From NCBI RefSeq assembly GCF_000024725.1, contig NC_013960.1:1510261-1574260 (forward strand): DNA of 64,000 bases, read 5' to 3'. This document shows, one piece after another, positions 7,757 through 16,747 of the stretch (positions are counted from its first letter, which is position 1; each line of letters opens with the position of its first letter). Made by a program: the position numbers and the translations under genes. The notes beneath the pieces are model-generated. The model made no database searches and had not been told where the DNA came from. It saw only the letters and a program-made list of their open reading frames with translations. This DNA is from Nitrosococcus halophilus Nc 4. Its GTDB lineage: Bacteria > Pseudomonadota > Gammaproteobacteria > Nitrosococcales > Nitrosococcaceae.

Positions 7757-8493
7757 GAAAAGTTTTCTAGCAACTCCGCTAATTCCCCGCGCTTAATTTC
7801 CCGCAAGGCGGCAGGTAGCTGAGACAAACGGCTGCGATTTTCCAGCCACACCCAGATCCCGCGGCCTTCGTCGCCCCGTTCAAATCGGGCCTGATCGCTG
7901 ACCCGTATTTCCAGGCAATCGGCTAGGCGCTTCCAGTCATCCCCCAGGCGATCACAGAAGGCGATTTTGACTTTTCCTGGAAAGGGTCCTGGAAAGGGGC
8001 CTGGCGGCGGAGGAGGACTCGGCCCGTTGTAATGACTTTGCCGGATCAGTTCCGCCCGCTCGCGTAGCTGCTCGCGGATTTGCAGAAATAAACGCTTGCG
8101 GCGGCCGTTGTCTTGAAAATGTTCTTCCACGGTTTGGTCGCCGCCAGGCAAGAATTGGCGGCTTTTCAGCCATTCGTGCCGGCGCCAGTCACAAGGTGAG
8201 AGAATGACGGGAAAGAGATGGGCCTTGTGGGCTAGAAAATGTTTGATCTCGGTGTTTTGGCAGTAGTCTGAATCCAGAAAACCTTGGCTAACCAGCACCA
8301 GGGCGATGTGGGAGTCCTGAATCTGGGTTTTAATCACCTCATCCCACAGTTCCCCTGGGCGGATACTTTGATCAGTCCAAAACTCGATATTTTCTTTCTC
8401 CAGCCCCTTGAGGAATCCAAGCAGCGAGTTCTCTTCGAGGTAATCGGCGTCCTGATGGCTGTAACTGACAAAAATTTTTATCCGGTCAGGCAT
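7753..8493 (-). CDS. TIR-domain effector with C-terminal adaptor domain
   Basis: 246 residues. Positions 5-140 are a TIR domain: KIFVSYSHQDADYL at the start, FWTDQSIRPGELW, and VSQGFLDSDYCQNTEI, where the Glu fits the NADase catalytic position. After a proline/glycine linker (PSPPPPPGPFPG) residues 175-246 repeat the adaptor domain found at the N-terminus of the next protein; by eye about half the positions are identical, including DWK-LAD and IWVWLE-R-RL. Shared domains of this kind mediate homotypic recruitment between NTPase sensors and effectors in prokaryotic conflict systems. TIR domains in such systems cleave NAD+ or make cyclic-ADP-ribose signals. The stop overlaps the following gene's start, so the two are translationally coupled. 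NAD cleavage is inferred, not shown. Confidence 0.85.
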   Translation of the reverse strand: MPDRIKIFVSYSHQDADYLEENSLLGFLKGLEKENIEFWTDQSIRPGELWDEVIKTQIQDSHIALVLVSQGFLDSDYCQNTEIKHFLAHKAHLFPVILSPCDWRRHEWLKSRQFLPGGDQTVEEHFQDNGRRKRLFLQIREQLRERAELIRQSHYNGPSPPPPPGPFPGPFPGKVKIAFCDRLGDDWKRLADCLEIRVSDQARFERGDEGRGIWVWLENRSRLSQLPAALREIKRGELAELLENFS

Positions 8494-8548
8494 GACGTGC
8501 TTTTGCTTTTCTGAGGGGCCGCTGCCAGGAAAGTGATTATAAACTGCT

Positions 8549-9238
8549 TTATTGTGCAGAGGCGATAATATCCAAGCTCTTGGGGCCGCAATTTAAGAGC
8601 AAATCTAACGCGGAGAGATTGTAGCGAAAATCGCCCCACAACTGGGGATAGACCGGTGGGCGGAGAGGGGTAAAGACGAGATTAATGCCGCAGGTGCTAA
8701 ACTTTTCCCTATCGAGATATTTCTCTGCTGGGGGCAAAGTGACAAAAGTATCGGCGTTCAAGGCGCGGCAGACGGAGACCAATAATTCCGTGCCCTGGCC
8801 GGAAACCCCCAGTTCAGACTGTAAAACCCAGGTACTTTTTAGGCCCAAGGTGTTCCAAAGATATTGGATCAGATCCACGTTGAGATCCGCCAGGCGGCAG
8901 TGGTGATAGGCATAGATTGCCTCTAGGTGAGGCAGGTGATCATCCAGATAGGGAGCATGGGCATAATGCTGCCGGAGGCTTTGGAGATGTTTTTGGCGCC
9001 AGTGGGTTTCATTGTGGATCTCAATGTCTTGAATATTCTGTTTTCCTCTGCCTTTTTTCCGCACCGGGACCCTGAGCCAGAGTTCGCCCTGGTCGCTTTT
9101 GAGCCGGTTGCGGGTCATCCAGCTTCGGCCCAGGGGAAATTGGACTTGATCCAGAAGCACCAGAGTATCGGCCCGTAGCCCCTTGTAGAAAAAACCTGGC
9201 CAGGGAAGGAAAATAGGTTGGTGGGTGGTAATAATCAT
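8549..9238 (-). CDS. WbqC-like family protein
   Basis: About 229 residues from the ATG at 9238 (MIITTHQPIFLPWPGFFYK, the hallmark start of the WbqC-like family). The frame extends to a TTG at 9259, but the family begins at the ATG. Further family features are the HQP motif, DTLVLLDQVQF and RNRLKS. WbqC-like proteins occur in surface-polysaccharide clusters and are suspected to act in nucleotide-sugar aminotransfer or acylation; the biochemical role is unsettled. It ends 55 bp upstream of the TIR gene on the same strand, so cotranscription is possible, but a functional link is not supported. Confidence 0.85.
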   Translation of the reverse strand: MIITTHQPIFLPWPGFFYKGLRADTLVLLDQVQFPLGRSWMTRNRLKSDQGELWLRVPVRKKGRGKQNIQDIEIHNETHWRQKHLQSLRQHYAHAPYLDDHLPHLEAIYAYHHCRLADLNVDLIQYLWNTLGLKSTWVLQSELGVSGQGTELLVSVCRALNADTFVTLPPAEKYLDREKFSTCGINLVFTPLRPPVYPQLWGDFRYNLSALDLLLNCGPKSLDIIASAQ

Positions 9239-9318
9239 CCCGGAGAATTCGGCGTTCAAAAGGGCTATTGATTAAGATTAATATAATTCAATTCACTAAG
9301 TTGGCGAGTGGCAGAGCG

Positions 9319-9477
9319 ATGACTAAATCCCAGGAAGAAAAGAAGGCCCAGAAAAAGCGGTTTTCGGACCGATTGTTAGAGAACATGAGTCGATTTATCG
9401 TTTCTCTGACCTGGGCAATTTTGCTCGCGGTGGTGATATTCGTGGTTTATTTAGCCACCCAGTTTGCCCAGCGATAA
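9319..9477 (+). CDS. Small single-span membrane protein
   Basis: 52 residues from the ATG at 9319: a charged N-terminus (KSQEEKKAQKKRFSDRLLEN), then one hydrophobic helix (FIVSLTWAILLAVVIFVVYL) and a short tail. The frame opens upstream at 9268, but that part looks non-coding. No family recognised. The lysine-rich cytoplasmic side and C-terminal helix suggest an inner-membrane anchor. A hairpin follows 2 nt after the stop codon. Confidence 0.5.
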   Translation: MTKSQEEKKAQKKRFSDRLLENMSRFIVSLTWAILLAVVIFVVYLATQFAQR

Positions 9478-9479
9478 TC

Positions 9480-9517
9480 CCTGAATATGGGTAAAGAATA
9501 TTCCCATTGGATTCAGG
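9480..9517. terminator. Hairpin between convergent small genes
   Basis: CCTGAAT-ATGGG pairs with CCCAT-TGG-ATTCAGG around an AT-rich loop, with a three-base bulge. It sits just after the small membrane protein gene and before the convergent gene ending at 9554. A run of A at 9545-9552 lies further on. It probably acts as a terminator, perhaps in both directions. Confidence 0.45.
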
Positions 9518-9553
9518 CCTATTTACCGGGAGCATAGACAGGATAAAAAAAAC

Positions 9554-9724
9554 CTAGGTACCAGGATGGGAGGCTTTTAGTTCCCGCAGCCGCGCTTTAG
9601 CTTCTTCTTCCGAGCTATAAGTGCCATAATTTATAGGCGGTTTATCCGGGTCATCCAGGTCTTTCTCCTGAACGATCCACTCTTCAGTTTCCGGGTTGTA
9701 GTAAAGCAGAAAAGTTTTGTCCAT
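9554..9724 (-). CDS. Small hypothetical protein
   Basis: 56 residues starting MDKTFLLYYNPETEEW and ending ARLRELKASHPGT. The start ATG (9724) is preceded by AAAGGAGG, a near-perfect ribosome site, with 8 nt spacing, which makes expression likely. The composition is acidic and lysine-rich with no membrane segment. The sequence has the look of small soluble proteins that pack as a beta hairpin followed by one helix. No family recognised. Confidence 0.6.
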   Translation of the reverse strand: MDKTFLLYYNPETEEWIVQEKDLDDPDKPPINYGTYSSEEEAKARLRELKASHPGT

Positions 9725-9816
9725 GGACTTTGCCTCCTTTAGACGAGGTACCTATAGCTCAAAGTATAGCCATGGATTAAATGCTGTTCTGCCAGGAAAA
9801 TTGGCCCCTATTTTGG

Positions 9817-10680
9817 CTACCAACCTTCCAAGGGGCTGTATTCTTTCTCGGCTTCCGCTTCTTCTTGGGTTAACTGTTGGTACGCAGCTCTCACCGTCTC
9901 AGGGTCATATTTTCTCTCCAGCCGGCGCACGATGAAATGGCCTCGGGCCATGTCTTGGAAATGCTGCATAAAGATCAAGTTCAATAGGGCACCACTTACT
10001 GCTCCAGCGACGGGGATCATCTGCGCAGCCGCTTTATCGGAAATGACTACCCCAAAGCGGGCCGTAGTGGCCCGAATTAGATTAATGGCGGCAGGTATAT
10101 TGGCTCCCGCACCCGTGTAGTCAAGAAAATCAGAAAAGTGGAAGGCGAGAGTCGCGCGAATGCCATAGTAGCCCGTATCCGCAGCATCGTCCTCTTTGGT
10201 ACGGCCCCCTAGGGCAAAGACCTCCATGCAGGCAAGCCTTGCTTCCAGGGTATTTAAGTCTTCGCCCTGGCTATGGGCAATGTCCCCGATAGAGCGCAGC
10301 ATGAGGGCTGTGGTGATGGGCAATTCGGCCAGGAGGGTGAACGGGGCAAAGAATCCGCCTATAGTGCCACTGCCCATCGCCATAAACTTGTGCAGACGGT
10401 CGTGAGCAGCGGAGGGAGGAATGCGTCCCATGGAGGTAATCGCCATATCCAAGGTGCGACGAATACTGAACTCCACGACTCCATGGAGATGTTGGTACCA
10501 GCGCTTGGGCAGGAGTTTGAGCCCCTGCTCAATAGGTGTGCCCACGACATTGCTCAAGCGTGCGGCAAATGAAGGGTGTTCCAGGTGTCGGTGTGCCCAT
10601 CGGAGATCGGCGAGATCCTGGGCGGAGAGGGAAGGTGTGGATTGATGCATATCTTGTGCTGCTCGCAGAGCCTTGTTCAA
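9817..10680 (-). CDS. EcsC family protein
   Basis: 287 residues with the EcsC-family core: FMAMGSGTIGGFFAPFTLLAELPITTALMLRSIGDIA, then LEARLACMEVFALGG, and PVAGAVSGALLNLIFMQHFQDMARGHF near the C-terminus. The family is named after B. subtilis EcsC, which accompanies an ABC transporter, but here no transporter is adjacent. The hydrophobic glycine-rich segments suggest membrane association. The gene is divergent from tmcA, and the 90 bp between them must hold both promoters. The role in this organism is unknown. Confidence 0.8.
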   Translation of the reverse strand: MNKALRAAQDMHQSTPSLSAQDLADLRWAHRHLEHPSFAARLSNVVGTPIEQGLKLLPKRWYQHLHGVVEFSIRRTLDMAITSMGRIPPSAAHDRLHKFMAMGSGTIGGFFAPFTLLAELPITTALMLRSIGDIAHSQGEDLNTLEARLACMEVFALGGRTKEDDAADTGYYGIRATLAFHFSDFLDYTGAGANIPAAINLIRATTARFGVVISDKAAAQMIPVAGAVSGALLNLIFMQHFQDMARGHFIVRRLERKYDPETVRAAYQQLTQEEAEAEKEYSPLEGW

Positions 10681-10771
10681 TATTAAGTATTAAAGGGTTT
10701 GTGGTAAGGGATAGGGCAAAGTGATAAGGGTAATGGTAGGATGGTCATAAATCTCATGCTCCTTTCGACAC

Positions 10772-13018
10772 TTGATCGTGCACCCCATTCTCTTCCCTCC
10801 AACCTTGGATAATATCAGGAAAATCACAGCCTCTCTGGTAGCCGCGGCCAAGGCGAGCGGCCATCGCCGCGCTTTGGTATTGTCTGGGGACCGGGAGTGG
10901 TGTCTGCAAGCCGCCCAGGTCAGCTTAGCAAGCACTTCCCTGGAACCGGTTCTGTGGATCGCTGCCCAGGCCCCCGAAAACGCCTGGAGGATGGAGGCCG
11001 CCAAGGCGCATCGGTCGTTGGGGCAAGAAGTCGATGCCATCGTCTTTGATGCCTACAGCGGTTTTGACTTGGATGCCTTTGGAATCATCACCGGCGCCAT
11101 TCGGGGCGGCGGGCTGCTGCTATTGCTCACTCCGCCCCTGGCGGCATGGCCAAGCTTCAATGATCCCGAGCATGCCCGCATTGTGACGGCGCCCTATGAG
11201 GTCACAGAGGTCACGGGGCGTTTTCTGAAACGCCTGGTGCGCATCCTCCGCGAAGCTGAAGGGGTGATAATCATCGAGCAAGGAAAAATACTCCCCAGCG
11301 TCCCGTTTGCAGCCCCGGCGAGGGCAGAAACGGGTGGTAACCCTCCCTCTCCAGGGGATTCGGCGTGCCGCACCGAGGATCAAGGGCGGGCGGTGGAGGC
11401 GATTGTCAAGGTGGTGACTGGGCAGCGGCGGCGGCCTGTGGTGTTGACCTCGGATCGGGGCCGGGGCAAATCGGCGGCCCTGGGGATTGCAGCGGCGAGG
11501 CTGCTGCAGCGGGGGCTCAAGCACATCATCGTCACCGGACCACGGTTGGATGCGGTGGAGCCGGTGTTTCGCCATGCCCAACGGCTATTGCCCCAAGCCA
11601 CGGTTTCCCGGGCAGCCCTCCATCTCCCGGAGGCGGGCATGGAATTCGCCCCCCCGGACGATCTTATCCGCACTTCCCGACCCGCGGATTTGCTGTTAGT
11701 GGATGAGGCGGCAACCATCCCTACCCCTTTGTTGGAACGATTGCTCCAGGGTTACTCTCGGATTGCTTTTGCCACCACCATTCATGGTTATGAGGGAACG
11801 GGGCGGGGTTTCGCCCTTCGTTTCCACAGAGTGCTGGATGAGAAAACCCGAGGATGGAAAGGGCTGCGGCTGGAGACCCCTATCCGCTGGAGATCCGGAG
11901 ATCCCCTGGAGCATTTCGTCTTTCGGGCCTTGCTGCTAGATGCCACGGCGGCGCCAGACTCGGCAGTCGCGTCGGCGAGACCCGAGACTGTTGCGGTTGA
12001 GCGGTTGGATCGAGATGCCCTGGTGAGGGATGAAGCCACCCTGTCTGAACTCTTCGGCTTGCTGGTGTTGGCCCACTACCAGACCCGCCCCTACGATCTG
12101 CGCCATTTACTCGATGGCCCCAACCTTTCCGTGTATGTGATGCGCTACCGGGGGCACGTGGTGGCCACCGCGCTACTTGCTGCGGAGGGCGGTTTCGTTG
12201 AGGAAACGGCTAGAGGGATTTGGGAAGGGCGCACTCGACCCCATGGGCATTTACTCCCGGAGTCCCTGGCGGCCCACTTGGGCTTGGCGCAGGCGCCACG
12301 GCTGCATTGTGCCCGGATCATGCGTATTGCCGTCCATCCTGCGGTTCAGGGCCAAGGCCTGGGAACTCACCTGGTGGATACGATTATCAGGGAAACCGGG
12401 GGGGAAGGCTTGGATTATCTGGGAAGTAGCTTCGGTGCGACCGTGGAGTTGCTTCGCTTCTGGGAACGATTGGATTTTCTGCCGGTGCGTCTCAGCGTGA
12501 AGCGGGGGGCCACCAGCGGGGCCCACTCCGCCATTGTTCTGCACCCTTTATCCAGCTCCGGCCAGGCGCTGGTCAAAAGAGCCCGAGAGCGTTTCCTGGT
12601 GCATCTGCCACACCAGCTTGCAGATCCGTTGCGGGAGTTGGAACCCCAGCTTGCGGCTTGGCTCTTGCGCCGAGGGGACCCAGCCGGCCCCCTCCCTTTG
12701 GATTCCCAGGATTGGTCCGATGTGCTGGCTTTTGCCTTTGGTCGGCGTGTCTATGAGGTCTGTATTGGCCCTATTTGGAAGCTCACTTGGGGGGCGCTTG
12801 CCGCCCCTGAGAGCGCGACACTGCTGGGGGAAGTGGAGAGAAATGCGCTCATCGTCAAAGTATTGCAGAAAAGAAGCTGGCAAGAAGCGGCCGCAGCCCT
12901 GGAACTCTCAGGCCGGGCCCAGGTGATTGAAGTCCTGCGCCGGACCCTGCGTCCCCTGGTGCTGCACTTTGGCAATGAGGCTGTGCGTCGTGAGGCCGAA
13001 CGGCTTGCCGGGGGCTAG
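10772..13018 (+). CDS. tmcA: tRNA(Met) cytidine acetyltransferase TmcA
   Basis: 748 residues, a normal length for the family. TmcA acetylates N4 of the wobble cytidine (C34) of elongator tRNA-Met using acetyl-CoA and ATP, preventing misreading of AUA codons. Domains seen: an N-terminal DUF1726 region with LVLSGDREWCLQAA; an RNA-helicase-like ATPase with Walker A SDRGRGKSAA near residue 228 and LLVDEAATIP near 309; a GNAT domain with RIAVHPAVQGQGLGTHLV near 517; and a C-terminal tRNA-binding part. No in-frame ATG is available at the N-terminus: the start is TTG at 10772, or a GTG/TTG a few codons later. The next gene is glgC, 83 bp downstream. Confidence 0.93.
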   Translation: MIVHPILFPPTLDNIRKITASLVAAAKASGHRRALVLSGDREWCLQAAQVSLASTSLEPVLWIAAQAPENAWRMEAAKAHRSLGQEVDAIVFDAYSGFDLDAFGIITGAIRGGGLLLLLTPPLAAWPSFNDPEHARIVTAPYEVTEVTGRFLKRLVRILREAEGVIIIEQGKILPSVPFAAPARAETGGNPPSPGDSACRTEDQGRAVEAIVKVVTGQRRRPVVLTSDRGRGKSAALGIAAARLLQRGLKHIIVTGPRLDAVEPVFRHAQRLLPQATVSRAALHLPEAGMEFAPPDDLIRTSRPADLLLVDEAATIPTPLLERLLQGYSRIAFATTIHGYEGTGRGFALRFHRVLDEKTRGWKGLRLETPIRWRSGDPLEHFVFRALLLDATAAPDSAVASARPETVAVERLDRDALVRDEATLSELFGLLVLAHYQTRPYDLRHLLDGPNLSVYVMRYRGHVVATALLAAEGGFVEETARGIWEGRTRPHGHLLPESLAAHLGLAQAPRLHCARIMRIAVHPAVQGQGLGTHLVDTIIRETGGEGLDYLGSSFGATVELLRFWERLDFLPVRLSVKRGATSGAHSAIVLHPLSSSGQALVKRARERFLVHLPHQLADPLRELEPQLAAWLLRRGDPAGPLPLDSQDWSDVLAFAFGRRVYEVCIGPIWKLTWGALAAPESATLLGEVERNALIVKVLQKRSWQEAAAALELSGRAQVIEVLRRTLRPLVLHFGNEAVRREAERLAGG

Positions 13019-13101
13019 CTCTCTCCAGCGATATCTCGTCCTATCATCTATAATTTTAAATAAATTCGCACGAGCCCCGATAGAGATCAAGGAGTTGACG
13101 G

Positions 13102-14370
13102 ATGAGGAAGAAAAGATACGGGGGACGAATCATTGCTTTTGTGATGGCGGGGGGGGAAGGTAAACGCCTTCATCCTTTAACTGCGGAACGCTGTAAACCC
13201 GCTGTCCCTTTTGGTGCCCGTTATCGGCTGGTTGATTTTGTTCTGAGTAACCTGATCAATTCTGAAATTCGCTCCATTTATCTTTTGGTGCAGTATAAAC
13301 CCCAGGCCTTGATTGAGCATATTCGCAGGGCGTGGGTGATATCCCCGTTGCTCCCTGATCAGTTCGTCACGGCGGTGCCTCCCCAGATGCATGAGGATAC
13401 GCTCACTTTCAAGGGCACGGCAGATGCGGTTTATCAGAGTCTCCGACTGCTTGAGCCCCATAATCCGGATTTGGTGGCCGTATTTGGCGCCGATCATGTG
13501 TACAGAATGGATGTGCGGCAGATGGCTTGGTTTCATCGGGAACAGAAAGCCGATGTCACGGTTGCCGCCCTGCCGGTACCTATGGAGCAAGCGCCGAATT
13601 TTGGGATTCTCGCCACAGACGCGGATGGCCGAATACGGCAATTCCAGGAAAAACCCCAACAACCTAAATCGATGCCCTCCGACTCCAACCGTGCCTATGC
13701 CTCCATGGGGAACTACCTGTTCGATACTAGGGTGCTGGTAGAGGCGCTCATGGAAAGCCACCGATTGGGTGAAACGGACTTTGGGCATCATGTTCTGCCC
13801 CGGTTGCTGAAGAGCCACCGCCTCTTTGCCTATGATTTTTCAAGCAATGAAATTCCAGGGATTAAGCCCTATGAGGAAGTGGGTTATTGGCGTGATGTGG
13901 GCACCATTGACGCCTATTTCGAGGCCCATAAAGATGTGCTCGGGGAGGAGCCCCGCTTCGATGCTTTTAACCCCCAATGGCCTATCTTTTCCAGTAACTA
14001 CCAAGGGCCGGTAGCTCGGATTCTCGGGGGTGAAATCGAGAATAGCCTGTTCAGTGCCGCCTGTGTAGTTCATAGAGGTGCTCGGGTGCGTAACTGTATC
14101 CTCCGCCGGGAAGCCGTGGTGGAAGCAGGGGCGGAGTTAGAGGAATGCATCATTATGGATTATTCTAAAATTAAGCGCGGCGCCCGGCTGCGACGGGTTA
14201 TCGTCGACCGTCATAACATTATTGCACCGGGTACCCAGATTGGTTATGATTACCAGGAAGATACCCGCCGATATCATGTCTCCCCCTCGGGAATAGTGGT
14301 TGTTCCTAGAGGCAAACTCAGTTTTTATGCGCGTAATTCGCGTGGTAAGGGCCTGGGCTACGCTGAATAG
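13102..14370 (+). CDS. glgC: Glucose-1-phosphate adenylyltransferase
   Basis: 422 residues, typical of bacterial GlgC. It makes ADP-glucose from ATP and glucose-1-phosphate, the committed step of glycogen synthesis. The N-terminal nucleotidyltransferase signature is MAGGEGKRLHPLTAERCKP. VFGADHVYRMD holds the metal-binding Asp, FQEKP and SMGNYLF follow, and the C-terminal third is a left-handed beta-helix (repeats such as CIIMDYSKIKRGARL and RVIVDRHNIIAPGTQIG). Start ATG at 13102 follows AAGGAGTTGACGG. No other glycogen genes are adjacent, so regulation is not readable here beyond the usual allosteric control of the family. Confidence 0.95.
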   Translation: MRKKRYGGRIIAFVMAGGEGKRLHPLTAERCKPAVPFGARYRLVDFVLSNLINSEIRSIYLLVQYKPQALIEHIRRAWVISPLLPDQFVTAVPPQMHEDTLTFKGTADAVYQSLRLLEPHNPDLVAVFGADHVYRMDVRQMAWFHREQKADVTVAALPVPMEQAPNFGILATDADGRIRQFQEKPQQPKSMPSDSNRAYASMGNYLFDTRVLVEALMESHRLGETDFGHHVLPRLLKSHRLFAYDFSSNEIPGIKPYEEVGYWRDVGTIDAYFEAHKDVLGEEPRFDAFNPQWPIFSSNYQGPVARILGGEIENSLFSAACVVHRGARVRNCILRREAVVEAGAELEECIIMDYSKIKRGARLRRVIVDRHNIIAPGTQIGYDYQEDTRRYHVSPSGIVVVPRGKLSFYARNSRGKGLGYAE

Positions 14371-14480
14371 CACTGGGAACGTAGCGCCTGTGCTTTATGT
14401 GTCTATCACTGTCAATGGGAGTCCTAAAGGTGTTTCATTTCCCCTCCTGTTGACCCCTGCAAATCTTGGAGTAGGATTTA

Positions 14481-14696
14481 ATGCGTTATCGAGAAGATGC
14501 TATAACCGGAGAAATGGGTGCCCCGATAGTCAATGAGGGGATGCTAACGGGGACGGCCCTGTATGCACTTTTGGTGGGTATCGGAATTTGCATTGTGGGA
14601 ATCCGCACAGGGCTGATTTGGGCCACGCTTATGGGGGGAAGCCTAGCGGGGGTGAGTGCGGTTTATTTAGGTGCGGTCGTGCTCGGTTATGCCTGA
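14481..14696 (+). CDS. Small two-span membrane protein
   Basis: 71 residues with a short polar N-terminus (MRYREDAITGEMGAPIVNEG) and two hydrophobic helices (GTALYALLVGIGICIVGI and LMGGSLAGVSAVYLGAVVLGY). The start follows TTGGAGTAGG. Glycine-rich membrane helices like these pack tightly and often oligomerise. No family recognised. It is 110 bp downstream of glgC and could be read from the same transcript. Confidence 0.55.
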   Translation: MRYREDAITGEMGAPIVNEGMLTGTALYALLVGIGICIVGIRTGLIWATLMGGSLAGVSAVYLGAVVLGYA

Positions 14697-15129
14697 GCGA
14701 GAGCTACCAAGTTCAGATTTTATGCCCCGACCTTCTTGTTGCAGGGGGAGTTAGCCATAGCGGATAAACAGCACATCTTACGCCTTCCCTCCCGCTAGGG
14801 GGAAGGCGTAGATGGGGGATATTAAAATTGGAGTTTCGCTATGACTGATTTCAATTTTGTTCCTACAAAACTTCATCAATCTGGAGAATTCGCGGTTCCT
14901 CGCGGTCCTCGACGAAAGGGTGACCTTGGTCTTGGGGTCTTTACCGCTCCTCGCGCTTTCACTTCGGGTGCTCCCCACCCTAGGCTCCGAGAGCAAGAAA
15001 ATCATAACGCCAATTCATGGCAAAACGCAAGTCATGTGGCCCTCGCGCTCGGCGCGCCGTTTCACTTCGCGACCTTGCTAGGGGGTCGCCTAACATCCAT
15101 GTGAGGCTCCAACGCTGTCTTTTAAGGTC
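14697..15129. other. Intergenic region with one palindromic repeat
   Basis: Positions 14781-14808 are a hairpin (CGCCTTCCC ... GGGGAAGGCG) of the same GC-rich dispersed type as 1835-1857. From 14841 to 15120 several short frames are open, but none has a recognisable protein, a ribosome site or a credible composition, so I call no gene. Confidence 0.5.
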
Positions 15130-16269
15130 ATGGAACCTGCCGAACCTAAGTCACAAGAGAATTCCAATCTTATTACTCTGTTTCTCTGCGGTGACGTGAT
15201 GACGGGGAGGGGCATTGACCAAATTTTGCCTTACTCCAATCATCCCGCTATCCATGAGCCCTATATGGATATGGCAACGGATTACGTAAAACTTGCGGAA
15301 AAGGTCAATGGCCCCATCCCAAAACCCGTAGATTTTGCCTACATTTGGGGAGATGCTCTTGAGGAATTGGCGCTGGCATCTCCAGATATACGAATCATCA
15401 ACCTAGAGACCAGCATCACCACCAGTGACGATTGGCTTCCTAAGGGTATCAATTACAGAATGCACCCCAAGAATATCTCTTGCATTACGGCGGCAGAGAT
15501 AGACTGTTGTGTGCTAGCCAATAATCATGTGCTGGATTGGGGGTATTCAGGACTAGCAGAGACCTTGGAAACGTTGAAGAAGGCGGGAATAAACACTGCC
15601 GGCGCAGGCGATAACCTTAATCAGGCAAAAGCGTCGGCAATCATGGAGGTGTCTGGGAAGGGCAGGGTGGTGGTGTTTTCCTACGGGTCGGTAACAAGTG
15701 GCATACCGCTGGATTGGGCTGCCTCGAAACACAAAGCCGGCGTGAATCTACTGGCGGACTTTTCAGAGAAAACCGCCTGCGGTATTGGGGAAAGTGTCCG
15801 AGAGGTAAAGCAGCCGGGGGATATTGTCATTGCTTCTATTCACTGGGGTGGTAACTGGGGCTATTACATCCCGCCGGAGCAAAGAGCATTTGCCCACCAA
15901 CTGATTGAAGAGGCCGGCGTGAATATTATTCATGGCCATTCTCCCCATCATGCCAAGGGAATCGAAATCTATAAAGGGAGCCCCATTCTGTATGGGTGTG
16001 GTGATTTTTTGAATGACTATGAGGGTATCCGCGGTTACGAAAAGTATCGGGGTGAGTTGACCTTGATGTATTTTGTTACCATGGAGGCAGCGACAGGAAA
16101 GGTGTGCCGGTTGGAGATGGTACCTCTTCAAATCAAACGCTTTAGCCTAAAACGGGCCTTAAGGGAGGACCGCCAATGGTTGCAAGAAACCCTCACCAGG
16201 GAAGGGAAAAAGCTAGGTACCCGAGTAGAAGGCGGAAGGAATAATACCTTAATACTGAAATGGGAATAA
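15130..16269 (+). CDS. CapA-family protein (metallophosphatase-like fold)
   Basis: 379 residues matching the CapA/PgsA family of poly-gamma-glutamate export-associated proteins, which share the metallophosphatase fold. Metal-ligand motifs are visible in order: LCGDVMTGRG, INLETSIT, VLANNHVLDWG, SIHWGGNWGY and IHGHSPHH. No signal peptide or membrane helix is obvious at the N-terminus, unlike classic CapA. No capB/capC ligase genes are nearby, so a capsule role is doubtful and the enzyme may act on another phosphoester. It is a single-gene unit. Confidence 0.85.
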   Translation: MEPAEPKSQENSNLITLFLCGDVMTGRGIDQILPYSNHPAIHEPYMDMATDYVKLAEKVNGPIPKPVDFAYIWGDALEELALASPDIRIINLETSITTSDDWLPKGINYRMHPKNISCITAAEIDCCVLANNHVLDWGYSGLAETLETLKKAGINTAGAGDNLNQAKASAIMEVSGKGRVVVFSYGSVTSGIPLDWAASKHKAGVNLLADFSEKTACGIGESVREVKQPGDIVIASIHWGGNWGYYIPPEQRAFAHQLIEEAGVNIIHGHSPHHAKGIEIYKGSPILYGCGDFLNDYEGIRGYEKYRGELTLMYFVTMEAATGKVCRLEMVPLQIKRFSLKRALREDRQWLQETLTREGKKLGTRVEGGRNNTLILKWE

Positions 16270-16351
16270 GGCGTCGTCTCAGTGTTATAGACCCAAAGGA
16301 GGCCGCTAGGCTGCTAACAACACTTTAACGCTCAAGTCATTGAAAAATATA

Positions 16352-16747
16352 TTAATTTTTGTCGAACCAATCCTCATTTTCGGTAAACCCTTCGCCATCG
16401 TTGCCCATAAATTCGGTTAGCTCTTCTAGGGGTTCTTGTGCTGCGGTTTCTTTAGTCGATGAGCCCCGTGCCGGAAATTGGACTACTCGATTATCGTGAG
16501 GCTTGAAATTACGCCGGGCTTTGGTATAAGCCGTTTTAAGTTGCTTGGTCGCCGTTGTCTGTTCGGGATTTAATTCCCGTAGCTTTGGTTCGACAATCTG
16601 GCGCTGATACTCCAAAAATTTTCCCCGCGCAAGGTTAAATAAATAGACCGTCTGCTCATTGCCCGTTTGGAGGCTATGGTCAAGCACGACCAGTGTACTC
16701 TTCTGGCCTGCATCAAGATAACCGTACCAAAGTCTTTTCTCTTTCAT
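16352..16747 (-). CDS. Hypothetical protein
   Basis: 131 residues from ATG at 16747 (MKEKRLWYGYLDAGQKSTLVV), chosen over an upstream ATG at 16789 because the conserved-looking sequence begins here. The first part, YGYLDAGQKSTLVVLDHSL...YLFNLARGKFLEYQR, looks like a beta-rich fold. The second half is basic (KARRNFKPHDNR) and the tail strongly acidic (EEL, EGFTENEDWFD). No membrane segment or known family. It is isolated on the minus strand between plus-strand genes. Confidence 0.55.
   Translation of the reverse strand: MKEKRLWYGYLDAGQKSTLVVLDHSLQTGNEQTVYLFNLARGKFLEYQRQIVEPKLRELNPEQTTATKQLKTAYTKARRNFKPHDNRVVQFPARGSSTKETAAQEPLEELTEFMGNDGEGFTENEDWFDKN

Noticed and set aside
14841-15104. 87-residue plus-strand ORF before the CapA-like gene
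   Set aside because: No ribosome site and no family; the composition resembles repeat DNA.
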